DNA of 64,000 bases from Azolla caroliniana (Eukaryota > Polypodiophyta): assembly GCA_043228905.1 (NCBI GenBank), contig JBHGNT010000010.1, forward strand, positions 11,532,001-11,596,000. The letters are read 5' to 3'. Under the pieces are notes generated by a model, which saw nothing but the letters and a program-made list of their open reading frames with translations, had not been told where the DNA came from and ran no database searches. The translations under genes were made by a program, and so were the position numbers. Below, in pieces: positions 9,989 through 20,242 of this stretch. Position 1 is the stretch's first letter. Each line of letters begins with the position of its first letter.

Positions 9989-11521
9989 TCACTTCGGCAT
10001 GGGATGTCTCTCCAATCCGATCCTCGTCCGGCATGCTTCCAGCTTGTCGGGTGTGAGCACCTTGGTCAGCATATCCGACCCGTTCTCGTCCGTGTGGACC
10101 TTCGTCAGCACGAACTCCTTGTCTTCTATCCTTTCCCGGATCCAGTGATATCTTCGCTGGATGTGCTTCGTCCGGGAGTGATAGGCCGCGTTCTTCGCAA
10201 GGTGGATGGCACTCTGACTGTCGCAGTAGAGTCGGTACTCCTCCTGCTGGATACCGAGCTCTCTAATGAAGTCCTTCATCCATATTATTTCCTTGCCGGC
10301 TTCAACAGCCGCCATGTACTCCGCCTCCGTGGTTGACAACGCAACCGTCTTCTGCAGCCTCGACTGCCATGAAACAGCTCCCCCTGCATACGTCATCACA
10401 TACCCTGATGTGGACCGGCTGGTATCTGCATCAGCTGACATATCCGAATCGGTAAAGCCGTCGAGTTCGGGCTTACCGGAGCCGAATCGGAGGCACACGT
10501 TTGCCGTGCCCTTCAGGTATCGGAGTATCCACTTGGCCGCGTTCCAATGCTCTTTGCCGGGATTGCTCATGTATCGGCTCACCACTCCGACTGCGTATCC
10601 AATGTCCGGTCTTGTACACACCATTGCGTACATCAAGCTTCCGACGGCAGAGGCATATGGCACTTTCATCATGTCCTCCTTCTCAGCCTTTGTCTTGGGG
10701 CTTTGCTTGCTGGACAGCTTGCAGTTTGCCGGGAGGGTCGATCCGACCGGTCTTGCTTCCGACATGTTGAACCGTTTAAGCACCTTTGTCACGTACTTCT
10801 CCTGTGACAGCCACAACTGCTTCTTGCTCCGGTCCTGGATGATGTGCATCCCTAGTATTTGTCTCGCCGGACCCAAGTCCTTCATTGAGAAGGTTCGGTG
10901 AAGAGCCTTCTTCAGCATCCGCATCTTGACCTGGTCCCGTCCGACGATCAACATGTCGTCCACGTACAGGAGGAGTATTAGAAAGTCTCCTCCTTCGAAC
11001 TTCTTCACAAACACGCAGTGGTCGGACTGCGTTTTGAGGTACCCTTCGTCGGTCATGAAAGAGTCGAACTTCCGGTACCATTGCCGGGGAGCCTGCTTCA
11101 GTCCGTAAAGGCTCTTCTTCAACCGGCATACCAGGTGCTCCTTCCCTTTCTTCTCGAATCCTTCCGGTTGCTGCATGTAGATCTCTTCTTCGAGGTCACC
11201 GTGAAGGAATGCCGTCTTCACGTCCATCTGTTCTACCTCGAGGTCCATGCTTGCCGCTATGCTCAGCACCGTCCGGATGGAGGTCATCTTCACTACCGGG
11301 GCAAATATCTCGTCGAAGTCGACGCCCTTCTTCTGCTGAAACCCCTTTACCACGATCCTGGCTTTGTATCTCGGGGGGTTTCCGGCATCTCCCGGTTTCA
11401 GCTTGAACACCCACTTGTTTCGAAGTGCCCGTTTTCCTTTCGGCAACTCCACAAGTTCATATGTGTGGTTCTCATGCAGGGAATCCATCTCGTCCTGCAT
11501 GGCACTCAACCACCTGCGGCT
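9989..11521 (-). pseudogene. Copia-D pol, RT and RNase H part
   Basis: The C-terminal 510 codons of the Copia polyprotein, downstream of an in-frame TAG at 11522-11524. RT motifs in order: KARIVVKGFQQKKGVDFDE, QMDVKTAFLHGDLEEEIYM (motif A), LLLYVDDMLIVG (motif C, intact YVDD), MKDLGPARQILGM. RNase H: DSDMSADADTSRSTSGYV, STTEAEYMA, CDSQSAIHLAKNAAYHSRTK. It ends about 10 bases before the PPT-LTR junction, as is normal. All catalytic residues I can check are present. If the TAG were read through or absent in a sister copy, the polyprotein would be complete. Confidence 0.9.
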
Positions 11522-14062
11522 CTAGATGTCATGCTTTGCTTCTTCAAAGCTCTCCGGCTCCCCCTCGTCGGTTAGCAGCACGTGCTCTGGTTCCGGAAAT
11601 CTCCGGGGGGCCCTTCTCTCTCTTAGAGGATATCTCCGTTCCGGAGCTTCGGTAACCGGCTCCTCCGTTTCCTCTTCATCCGAATCCATTTCGGGATCGG
11701 GGCCGGTTCCGGTATCAGTTTCATCTTCCTCGGCCGGTTCTGTTTCTTCACCGCCTTCGGCCGGATCCTCGAGTGCTAACCGGTCCCTTGCCGGTCGGGA
11801 CTGCTCCTCGTAGAGTTGATCCTCACCGGTCGACTTGGAGCTCTTCATCTTCTTCTCCGACTCCCAGTCGGCGAGTGTCTTGTTCTCCATGAAGATGATA
11901 TCACGACTCCAGAATATCTTCTTGTCGACCGGGTCCCATACTCGGTAGCCGAACTCGTCATCGCCGTAACCGAGGAATATGCATGACCGGGTCTTTGGAT
12001 CTAGCTTTCCTCTCCGGTCCTTAGCCACATGCACATATGCGAGACACCCGAACACCTTCAGATGCCGGTAGGATACTTCCCTGCCGGTCCACACTCTCTG
12101 CGGCGTGTCTCCGTCCAAAGGTACTGAGGGTGATCTGTTTATCACGTATGTCGCCGTCGACATTGCCTCAGCCCAAAACCCCTTCGGTAATTTCGCATGC
12201 GCCAGCATACTCCGAACCCTCTCCATTATGGTCCGGTTCATCCTCTCGGCCAGCCCATTCAGTTCCGGCGTCTTCGGCACAGTAAACTCGAGCCGGATTC
12301 CCTTCGAGCGACAGTACTCCTTGAACTGCCCCCGGTATTCCCCTCCGTTATCCGTTCGTATCGCTTTCAGCTTCTTGCCGGATTCCCTCTCCACTCTCAC
12401 GTGGAGTTCTTTGAAGACGCACAACACTTGGTCCTTTGTCTTCATCGGTGCCGTCCACAGTTTTCGGCTATGATCATCTATGAATGTTACGAAGTACTGG
12501 GCTCCGCCATGTGACTTCGTTTCTACCTGACACACATCAGTGTGCACCAACTCCAATGGTGCGCTACGTCTCGTCGGTGGCCTTGAGTGGAAGGAGGTTC
12601 GGTTCTGCTTACCGGCCAGGCAATCGGTACACTTCTCCAGGTGCACATGCTTCACTGGAATAAGGTTGTCTTCTGCAAGCCTCTTCATCCCCTTCTCACT
12701 CATGTGGCACAGTCTCTTGTGCCACAGCTCACCGGCAGTGTCGGCTGCCACGTTCAACTCTTCCGGACACAACCAGGCATTCATAAGGTACAGTGTGTTG
12801 ACTTTCCGGGCCCGAGCCACTATCAGGCTCCCCTTGCTGAACTTCATTACGCCGTTCCGGATGCTACCTGTGTAGCCTTCATCGTCTAGCCTCCCGGCCG
12901 AAATCAGGTTCAATCGAACCTCCAGAACGTGTCTGACATCCTTCAGCAGCATTTTGCATCCGGTCGAGGTTGTCAACCACACGTCTCCTACGCCGGCAAT
13001 CCGGCACGTACCTTCATTTCCCATCCGAACACAGCCATGCTCACCGGCTGTGTAGGATGAGAAGTATCTTCTTTCCGGGGTCAGGTGGAACGACGCTCCG
13101 GAATCGACCACCCAGGTAGTCTCATCGCCGGCAATGTTTAGTTCACCTTCTTCGGTGATGAGCATGATCTCCTCTTCGCTTGCCGCGAGTGCCGTCGTTC
13201 CTTTCCGGTCCTGCCCTCGCCGATCCGAACCATTCCGGTCCGTGGCTCCCCGGTAAGCCCCGTTCCGTTCCGAAGACTTCTTCGAATCGGTGTCGTCGGC
13301 TCCGTTGTCTTTTCGGTAATGCCGACAATTCTTTCGGAAGTGCCCCGGCTTCCCACAGTGGAAGCATGTGGGCCTTCCTCTTGACTGCGACCGGGTCCCC
13401 GACTTCTCCCGTCTTTGCGGACTCCGGTTCCGTTGTCTTCCCCGATCCGATTCGGTAAACAACATCTTCGGATCGGAGGCCGGTTCTTTATCTCTCCGAC
13501 GCGCTTCTTCGTTCAAAATACTTGTCTTTACCGTTTGTAGGGACAAGTTATCTTCGGTGCAGGAGGTGCTGAGAGTCACCACCAAGTTCTCCCAGCTTTC
13601 CGGCAATGTACACATCAGAATGATGGCTTGCATTGCATCCTCCAGCGGGAACTTGATCGCCGCAAGCTGGTTCACGAATCCCATGAACGTGCTTACGTGT
13701 TCCACCATACTCTCGCCGTCCCGGTACTTGAGGTTCACTATCTTCCTCATCAGGGAGGTCCGGTTCAACGCATTCTTCCTCTCGTAGAGGCCCGACAGCT
13801 TCCGCCACATCTCATATGCGTTGGTGTCGTTCGCCACATGTTGTAGAACGCTCACGTCGACGTATTGCCGAATGGTTGCAACGGCTTTCCGGTTCAGAAG
13901 CCTCCATTCCGTCTCAAGTACCCCCTTGGGTATTTCCGACCTGTCGATCGGTTCATACAGATCCCGAACAATCAGCAGATCCTCCATCTTTATCTTCCAG
14001 TCGGCGTAGTTCTGCGCATTCAGCACCATCATCCCCGGCTGCCCGCTGCTGCCGCCTTCCAT
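11522..14062 (-). pseudogene. Copia-D gag, protease and integrase part
   Basis: The N-terminal 846 codons of gag-pol, ending at a lone in-frame TAG. The frame is open upstream into the LTR, but the start is put at the ATG at 14062 (MEGGSSGQPG), 17 bases inside the PBS. Gag has the Copia NYADWKIKMEDLL opening and a CCHC knuckle, CFHCGKPGHFRKNC. The protease has WVVDSGASFHLTP. A GAG-pre-integrase block, LWHKRLCHMSEKGMKRL, precedes the integrase core (VTFIDDHSRKLW, IRTDNGGEYRGQF, PELNGLAERMNRT). An acidic stretch (Glu/Asp/Thr) follows before RT. The single TAG between EEAKHDI and RRWLSAMQDEM is the only break I found, which fits a very recent insertion. Confidence 0.9.
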
Positions 14063-14078
14063 TTTCTGCACTGCAGTC

Positions 14079-14090
14079 GCTCTGATACCA
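14079..14090 (-). other. Primer-binding site of Copia-D
   Basis: The minus strand reads TGGTATCAGAGC, the initiator-Met tRNA primer site typical of plant Copia elements, three bases inside the 5' LTR. Confidence 0.9.
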
Positions 14091-14093
14091 GTT

Positions 14094-14667
14094 TGTAAGG
14101 AATCGACACTCCGATTCACCTTCACCGCTCGGCCACAACCGAGGAAGCGCGAATCAATGCAGCAGAAAATAGGAAACACAGAGAAAGACACGATAACACA
14201 GGGATTAACGTGGAAAACCCTAGACGGGAAAAACCACGGGAGTGCAAGACTCCAACTATCACTCTACGCTGGGAAATATACAATGGCGAGCTGCAAGGCG
14301 ACGACCTTGAGCTCGCTATCCTCGCCACAGGCGGCGGTATTACACAGAGGCGTCGACCTCTTCCTTCTCTCTCTCTCGGCTGCTCTCACTCCGCTCCCTC
14401 TAGATGAAAAACAGAAAAATGAGCAACAACATGAAAACTGTTTGCCCTAAGTCATATTTATACACATATGACTTTCGGGCTATTTACAACTATAGCCTCA
14501 AGGGCCCTTGGCAAACATATTCACAAATATGTCCTCGCATCCGGATCTCTCTCCGGGTACATTCGTCATCCGGCTCCGTAACCGGGATCTTCATCATCCG
14601 GTTCCGAAACCGCAACCGGGCTTGTCGTCATTCATCTCCGACATCCGACCATCCCATCCGAAAGGGA
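14094..14667 (-). repeat. 5' LTR of Copia-D, outer 14 bp missing
   Basis: Matches 9391-9964 nearly base for base, but lacks the terminal CCGTAATCCCAACA of the other LTR. It passes directly into Ty3-C LTR sequence that repeats the 15-17 bases found on the other side of the element (9374-9390). Confidence 0.92.
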
Positions 14668-14980
14668 ACGACAGAGCAGAAGAGCTCGGTCCCAGTCCGA
14701 CAGCACTTCGTTCCCTCTAGCGCACGATATATCCCTATCCCCTTCGTCTCCCTCTCTTTTATAGCTCAAGGAGGGAGGCCATTTCACCCGTTTACATCGC
14801 ATTAATTCTCTGTCCTTTCGGACAGAGATACTCCTCGATTTCCCCTATAGAATATTGCTACCTAGGATTTAACCCTTGCGCCTACCTATCTACTTTACGA
14901 CAAGGGACGTGCCCACGTGTAAGGGCCGGTTCACACACATTATACATGGTTTGCGCCTGGGGACGGTTTTCTTCACGACA
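14668..14980 (-). repeat. Target duplication and outer part of the Ty3-C 5' LTR
   Basis: 14668-14682 repeats ACGACAGAGCAGAAG from 9376-9390. From 14683 the remaining 298 bp of the Ty3-C 5' LTR run to CGACA at 14980. 383 plus 298 equals the 681 bp of the 3' LTR, so no LTR base was lost. A TATA box matching that of the 3' LTR is present near 14755-14765 (minus strand). Confidence 0.9.
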
Positions 14981-16398
14981 ACGTCGAGGTGCCGCAACCC
15001 AAGCGCACCTGAGAATTGCCGCAACTTGTCTTGACGGGCTTGGTGAAAATGTTGGTTTTTGCCGATTCGTCGGAACATACTGAAGTTCGACTTCACCAGA
15101 GAGGACACGCTCGCAGACAAAGTGGTAGTGCACCTCAATGTGCTTAGTCCGGGCGTGGAAGTCGGGGTTCTTCGCAAGTTGGATGTTGTTGAGGTTGTCG
15201 CAGTAGATCGTCGTCGGATCGGACGCCTCCACCTAGAGATCCTTAAGTAGCCGCTTTAGCCATATGGATTCGCACATTGCGATAGCCGCTCCTCGATACT
15301 CAGCCTCTGTGCTCGATAGTGCAACTGTCGGCTGCTTCTTGCTACTCCACACGATCACGACGCTCCTAAGGGAGAACGCAAATCCGGATGTGGATCGGCG
15401 ATCGTCGGCGTTTCCGGCCCAGTCGGCATCCGTATAGCCGACTAGTTGCGCGGCAGTACCAGTCCGATATAGTAGCCCCTGGTCCTTAGTGCCACTAACG
15501 TACCTGAGTACGCATTGCGCGCACTAAAGGTGCTCCTTGGTTGGCCGTGCCATGAACTAACTAATCAAGCCGACTGGGTAACTTAGGTCCAGCCGGGTCA
15601 TAGTCAAGTACATGAGGCTTCCGACAATCTATCGGAACCTTTTCGGGTCGCAGACCTTTCCGGAGTCGGGGTGAAGCTTCACGGTTCTGTCCAGAGGAGT
15701 TGAGACGGACTTATAGTCTGTCATCCCGAACTTGAAGAGCATACTCAGCACGTAATGCCGTTGGCTGATCAGTATGCCTTCGGGGGTTCGGATCACTTCA
15801 ATCCCGAGAAAGTAATGAAGGTCCCCAGGTCCTTCATATCAAATGATGTCACAAGCTGGAGCTTTACGCAATCAATTTCACCTAGGTCAACATCGGCGAT
15901 GACCAAGTCATCAACATAAAGAAAAATACTAACCGGCCCAAGTCAACCTTGCAGGACAAACAATGAAGAGTCCGATTTGGACGTTGCAAATCCCATCCGA
16001 CGCAATCGTTGCGTGATCTTCGCGTTCGAGGCACGCAGGGCTTGCTTTAGTCCGTAAAGGGACTTCTTCAACCGACATACCACCGAAGTGTTCGTTTCAG
16101 AGTGAAATCCGGGGGGATGTACCATGTACACTTGTTCCACAAGATCGCCTTGCAGGAACGCATTCTTTACATCCATCTGATGTAAGTGCCACCCCTTCGC
16201 CACAGCTACCGCAAGAAAAACATGGACGGTTGTCATCTTCGCGACCGACGCAAACGTCTCATCGTAATCGATGTCGTGTTGTTGCGCGTAGCCTTTTGCT
16301 ACTAACCGGGCCTTGTATCGGTTGATCGAGCCGTCGGTGTTGTACTTGACCTTGTACACCCACCAGCATCCAATCGGCTTTACACCCTTGGGGGCTTC
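14981..16398 (-). pseudogene. Copia-B RT and RNase H
   Basis: Minus-strand Copia pol. RT from 16359: KARLVAKGYAQQHDIDYDE, HQMDVKNAFLQGDL (motif A), CRLKKSLYGLKQA. RNase H near 15250-15000: CDNLNNIQLAKNPDF, TKHIEVHYHFV, then LRQFSGALGLRHLDV reaching the Ty3-C insertion point. Frameshifts and stops lie at about 15940 and 15180, among others. The first codons of RT (KGVKPIGCWWVYKVK) lie just inside the E1 insertion site. Same family as fragment A. Confidence 0.85.
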
Positions 16399-17149
16399 TG
16401 TTGGGAGACAGGTCCCTCCGGATGGGAAGGGAGAAGAACAGTGCCGACGAACAATCTCAGCCGAGGCCGAAACCGGATGAGGAGTACCCGACTACGGAGA
16501 GCCGGATGGTGTAGGCCCGGTGTGAACCGGATGAGGAGTACCCGGCTACGGAGAGCCGGATGGTGCAGGCCCGGTGTGAACCGGATGAGGAGTACCCGGC
16601 TACGGAGAGCCGGATGGTGCAGGCCCGGTGTGAACCGGATGAGGAGTACCCGGCTACGGAGAGCCGGATGACGCAGACCCGGTGCGAACCGGAGGAAGAG
16701 ACATATTCGTAAATATGTTTCTGAGAGCCCATCGAGGTTACATTTGTAAATAGCCGAAAAGTCATATTAGTATAAATATGACTTAGGGCAAACTTTTAGA
16801 TATAGTTGTTTGTCATTCTTGTTGGTGCAAGAATTGAGAGTGTGCGTAACTGTATAGAGAGAGAGAGAGAGAAAGAGGTCGTTGCCTCTGTTGTAACCGC
16901 CGCCTGTGGCGAAGATCTGTGAGCACGAGGTCGGTGCCTCAGTGAACTCAGTGTTGTACATTTCATCATAGTGATAGTTTGCAGCCTGTGGGCTGCCATG
17001 GTTTTTCCCCTAGTTTGGGGTTTTCCACGTAAACCTCCTGTGTACCTTGTCTCCTCTTTGTGTCGCGTTTTATTTCCCATTTTCTGTGTATCATTCTAAG
17101 CTCGGTTGTGGCCGAGCGTTGCGCATAAGGAACGTTGCAGTTCCCGTCA
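16399..17149 (+). mobile_element. Solo LTR E1 in Copia-B RT
   Basis: 751 bp from TGTTGGGAGACAGG to GTTCCCGTCA, flanked by GCTTC at 16394-16398 and 17150-17154, a perfect 5-bp duplication. Removing it rejoins the Copia-B RT reading NETWDLVEAPKGVKP. No internal retrotransposon sequence is present, so it is a solo LTR left by LTR-LTR recombination. It holds a TATA-like GTATAAATATGACTTAGGGC at about 16771-16790 and a GA-rich leader. A second solo copy is at 34508-35117. Within it, 16471-16686 is a tandem array, listed separately. Confidence 0.93.
16471..16686 (+). repeat. Four-copy 54-bp tandem repeat in LTR E1
   Basis: Units start at 16471, 16525, 16579 and 16633 with AACCGGATGAGGAGTACCCG. Units 2 and 3 are nearly identical; units 1 and 4 differ at a few bases. 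54 is a multiple of 3, so the array stays open in several frames and yields spurious repeated peptides. The sister solo LTR at 34508-35117 has a single unit. Confidence 0.95.
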
Positions 17150-18482
17150 GCTTCAACGAGGTCCCATGTTTCATTCTCCGCAAGTGCGTCATTTCTTCCT
17201 CCATGGCAGCACGCCAATTCGGGTCCTTTGCTGCTTCTGTGTAGCTCTCCGACTCACGCACTTCCACTACGCATGTCATGTACGCATAGTGATGCGCCAT
17301 GTAATTATTGTATCCAAACCGCACAACAGGGTTCTTCTAGCGGGTAGATCAACGTAATTGCGCATTAGCCGATGTTGAGGCCGTTCTGGCCGATGTGAAC
17401 TTCGCTCTTGAAGGCCCGTCATCGCTCTTCTCAGAGTCGGATTCGTGTCGATCCGACTCGTCCCTATCCGTGTCGTACTCCGACATCTTCTTCTTTCACT
17501 TTTCTTTGCTAGTAAGCCGTCTCTTCGGCTCCCTGCACGAGGAATGCACAACTGAGTCTTCACTACTCTCTGTCTCTTCGTCTTACTGGTCAATCGAACT
17601 CAGTCGCTCATTCGGTCCACTTTGTCGAAATGAGATCGGACTCTCTTCAAGATTTCTGACTTCGCGCTCATCATGAGGCATCTCAGCCTCGTTGACCTCA
17701 TCTTCAGAACTTGGATTGGAGTTGAGGTCCGGAGTCAGAGGCAAATACCAAGACGTGGACTCATCGAACACAACATCGCGACTTACGCGAGCTTGTTTGG
17801 TTCGGGGGTTATAACACTTATAACCCTTCTGTTTGTCCGAGTAGCCGACCAAAAGACACTTCTCGACTTTTGCGTCCAGCTTCCTCCGCTTCTCCTTCGG
17901 CACATCCACATACGCGATGCTACCGAAAACCCTCAAGTGTCGTAGATTCGGCTTCCTTTCGAAATACAGCTCATGTGCCGACACTTTTTCTCCGATCCAA
18001 TTCTGGAGATAGACCGCGGTTCGGACCACTTCGGCCTAATAGAACTTGGGCATGCTCTTTTCTTCCAGCATTGCCCGCGCTACTTCCACAACCGACCAAT
18101 TCTTCCTTTCCGCTACGCCGTTTTGCTCCAGCGTATACCTGCAACTGAATTCGCGTTGAATTCCCATTTGTTGCAGATAACTGTTGAATTGGCCGGAAAA
18201 GTACTCTTTTCTACCATCTGACTGCAGGCACTTGATCTTCCTCCCTGTTTCCCTTTCGGCAAGATTTTTGATGTTCCGGAAACAGTCGCAGACATCACTC
18301 TTCTTTTCGATGAGGTAGATCCATGTGTGTTGGGTGTAGTCATCGATGAAGGAGACGAAATATCGACTCCTGCCAAGACTCACGTTCTGTGTCAATCCCC
18401 ATACATCTGAATGTATCAAGTTGAGCTTATTTTGGCTCCGATTACGCTCGTTGGGGAAAGGAAGTCGATGTTGCTTCCCTAG
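17150..18482 (-). pseudogene. Copia-B integrase
   Basis: Minus-strand integrase blocks: LIHSDVWGLTQNVSLGRSRY and FVSFIDDYTQHTWIY (first catalytic Asp), IKCLQSDGRKEYFSGQF (second Asp; the usual DNGGEY is changed to DGRKEY), LEQNGVAERKNWSVVEVARA (catalytic Glu). At 18029-17583 follows LFGSIAYVDVPKEKRRKLD-type C-terminal sequence, then an acidic linker and the start of RT (EAAKDPNWRAAMEEEM, 17230 region). Stops at 18036 and elsewhere break it. Copia-H carries a close relative of this integrase. Confidence 0.85.
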
Positions 18483-19058
18483 CTAGCAAGCTTCACAAAT
18501 TTGGGCCTTTTGACCACTGAATTTGGGCAATCCAAACACAACTTGTTTCGATTGCAGGTCCTGAAGCCTTTGGTAGTTGACGTGGCCTATCCGCTTATGC
18601 CACAAGTCAATATCCGACTCGACTTTTTGCCCTTTCGTGAACATGGCAGTGCCTACGTCATTGCTGTCGAGCATGAACATCCTCCCATCTTTGCGCCCTT
18701 GTGCAAAAACTTGGCCTTCTTCCTCGATGAAGCACCCGAGATGTGTGAACCGGACTTGCATCCCCTGGTTGATGATCTGTCCGACCAACACCAGATTCTT
18801 CGTAATTGTCGGGACATGTAACACGCTCATTAGCTTCCCTTTTTGCCCAACGTGGCTTAGGGGAACTTCACCGACATGTACGATCAGATGTGGAGTGTCG
18901 TCTCCTATTGCGACTACTCCCGGCTGTTCCGGTTTTTCCAGATATGAGAACCACTCTTTATGGTTCGTCATATGGTTTGACGCTCCGGAGTCAACGTACC
19001 ACACTTCGTCCAATTTCGTGGTGGTCTTCTTCATCGAGTTCGCTTCGTGTCTAGTCAC
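18483..19058 (-). pseudogene. Copia-B protease and GAG-pre-integrase
   Basis: 191 codons. The retropepsin active site reads VWYVDSGASNHMTNHKEWF at about residues 19-37, and LHVPTITKNLVLVGQI follows. The GAG-pre-integrase zinc-binding block (LWHKRIGHVNYQRLQDLQ ... CEAC) ends at a stop in place of the LGKQHR that starts integrase. Confidence 0.85.
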
Positions 19059-19830
19059 GAAGGTTGCCCCCTTTTCGACTTTTTCGAATCCTTTGGCGTA
19101 ATGCGTCCGCCACGATCACGGGGTCTATCTGCCTTTGTGTACAACATCTTGTTGTCGGCGTGCGTACTCATCGACGCACCTACATGATTCTCCTCTACAA
19201 GGAGCATCGACTGCAAGTCAAAAAATGACGGCTTATTCTCCTTTGTACAAATAGCAATTCGGAATGCTCCGAACGTCGATGCCAATCCTCCGAGGCAGAT
19301 CTGCACCATTTCGCCCTCCTCAACGTTCACATCGATGGAGGCAAGGGAGTCGCATATATCTTGGAGGTGTAGTCAACCATCGTCATGTCGCATTGACGTA
19401 CATTGCTCAACTCCTGTCGGAGTTGGAGCTTCCTGGCTATGGTGCTTGCGGCAAAAATCTTTTTCAGATTTCCCCAAGCATCCTTCAGTGTTCTTGCATC
19501 TCAAATGTAGCTCAAGAGTTGTTCACTCACATAGGACGCGAAGCAGTAGAGAACTCTGCTCGCCGACTGTTCCCAGGTTGGGAAGTCTCTATGTGTTGAT
19601 TCGGGTGCTGCATCATTCACTCCATCGACATAGATCCAGTATCCATGTCCGAGCAGGTACTGGTGCATCTTGTATGACCAAGATGCGTAGTTACTTCTGT
19701 CGAGCTTCTCAGTTGGAAGCGAACTAGCCATATCTCTATCCATTTTTTCCTTTTTGTTCTTCACCAAGATTAGGTTTTTTTTTGTGTGTTTCGAGCTGAA
19801 GTCAGCTGCAAAGGTTCTCAACCATCGCAC
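19055..19830 (-). pseudogene. Copia-B gag
   Basis: Gag in two frames. The first (start about 19740, MDRDMASSLPTEKLDRSNYA) has the Copia opening NYASWSYKMHQYLLGHGYW and is cut at 19501 by a stop. The second (19330-19055) reads VQICLGGLASTFGAFRIAIC and LQSMLLVEENHVGAS, the UBN2-like gag C-terminus. A CCHC knuckle is not preserved in the remaining sequence. Confidence 0.8.
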
Positions 19831-19840
19831 TCTAATACCA
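19829..19840 (-). other. Primer-binding site of Copia-B
   Basis: The minus strand reads TGGTATTAGAGT, two changes from the initiator-Met primer site TGGTATCAGAGC, directly inside the 5' LTR. Confidence 0.85.
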
Positions 19841-20237
19841 TATTAAACGTGACGTGCGGAAGTTATATGACACACACAATACCAACAGGAGGAAACAACA
19901 GGTTTAATGGAGAGCTTAAGACACGACGTACGCAGGAGAGACAGAGAGGGGAAAAAACACAGAAGAAACTAAATTCAAAATAATGTGTAAAAACTCTCTG
20001 TACATAGGATGTGCTCAGGGAGCACTTTTATACAAGTCCATACGGACTAACAGAAGTAATGACCCGTACTTCAATGCTCATAATTGAGCACCTACACTAA
20101 CTCCCAAAATATATTCCCTCGCGGAATATCTGTTCAACGACCTCCCAGTTTCCGCACGGATCCGACCTCTTGTTGCGCACCTGTTTACGCGCCGGTTTAC
20201 ACACCGATCCAACCAATGTTGAGCTTGTATCTCAACA
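19841..20237 (-). repeat. 5' LTR of Copia-B
   Basis: 397 bp, matching 1745-2142 throughout with about 30 differences. The minus strand has TTGTATAAAAGTGCTCCC, the TATA box, at about 20018-20035. TTTCA (20238-20242) lies outside. Confidence 0.92.
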
Positions 20238-20242
20238 TTTCA

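Larger units (their letters stand above)
9391..14667 (-). mobile_element. Copia-D, young element inside the Ty3-C LTR
   Basis: A nearly complete Ty1/Copia element on the minus strand: 3' LTR 9391-9978, PPT, pol 9989-14062, PBS, 5' LTR 14094-14667. The LTRs are almost identical (I found one clear difference, C/T near 9834/14537), so this is the most recent insertion in the nest. The outer end of the 5' LTR lacks its last 14 bases, and the flanks carry a 15-17 bp direct repeat (ACGACAGAGCAGAAG core) in place of the usual 5 bp. The single pol reading frame has one in-frame stop. Copia-G at 51.8-54.7 kb belongs to the same family. Confidence 0.93.
2673..14980 (-). mobile_element. Ty3/Gypsy element C, inserted in Copia-B pol
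   Basis: A complete Ty3-type element on the minus strand. The 3' LTR is at 2673-3353 and the 5' LTR is split into 9008-9390 plus 14683-14980 by Copia-D. The LTRs begin TGTCG and end CGACA, a perfect 5-bp inverted terminus, and both are 681 bp once Copia-D is removed. The flanks carry ACGT on each side (2669-2672 and 14981-14984), a 4-bp target duplication. Joining the flanks restores the Copia-B pol ending LGLRHLDVPNLRG. Gene order is gag, protease, RT, RNase H, integrase, hence Ty3. No chromodomain is evident after the integrase. Its RT wording resembles fungal Ty3 elements more than the common plant Tat, Athila or chromovirus types. Frames are broken, so it is not autonomous now. Confidence 0.9.
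1740..20242 (-). mobile_element. Copia-B with nested insertions, delimited by TTTCA duplications
   Basis: One Ty1/Copia retrotransposon, read on the minus strand, spans this whole block. Its 5' LTR is at 19841-20237 and its 3' LTR at 1745-2142. Each outer end abuts the 5-bp sequence TTTCA (1740-1744 and 20238-20242), which is the target-site duplication. The order on the minus strand is LTR, PBS, gag, protease, integrase, RT, RNase H, PPT, LTR, so it is Copia and not Ty3. Two later insertions split it: Ty3 element C at 2673-14980 and solo LTR E1 at 16399-17149. Without them the element is about 5.4 kb, a normal Copia size. The two LTRs differ at about 30 positions by eye plus a small indel, so it is an old insertion. 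All reading frames carry stops or frameshifts. Confidence 0.92.

Noticed and set aside
14063-14191. N-terminal extension of the Copia-D gag starting at 14191
   Set aside because: It runs through the primer-binding site and into the LTR. The ATG at 14062 follows the PBS and begins the gag homology.
16441-16671. Open frame encoding a four-times repeated Arg-rich 18-residue peptide
   Set aside because: It is only the 54-bp LTR tandem repeat read in frame; the array is non-coding U3 sequence and is single-copy in the sister LTR.
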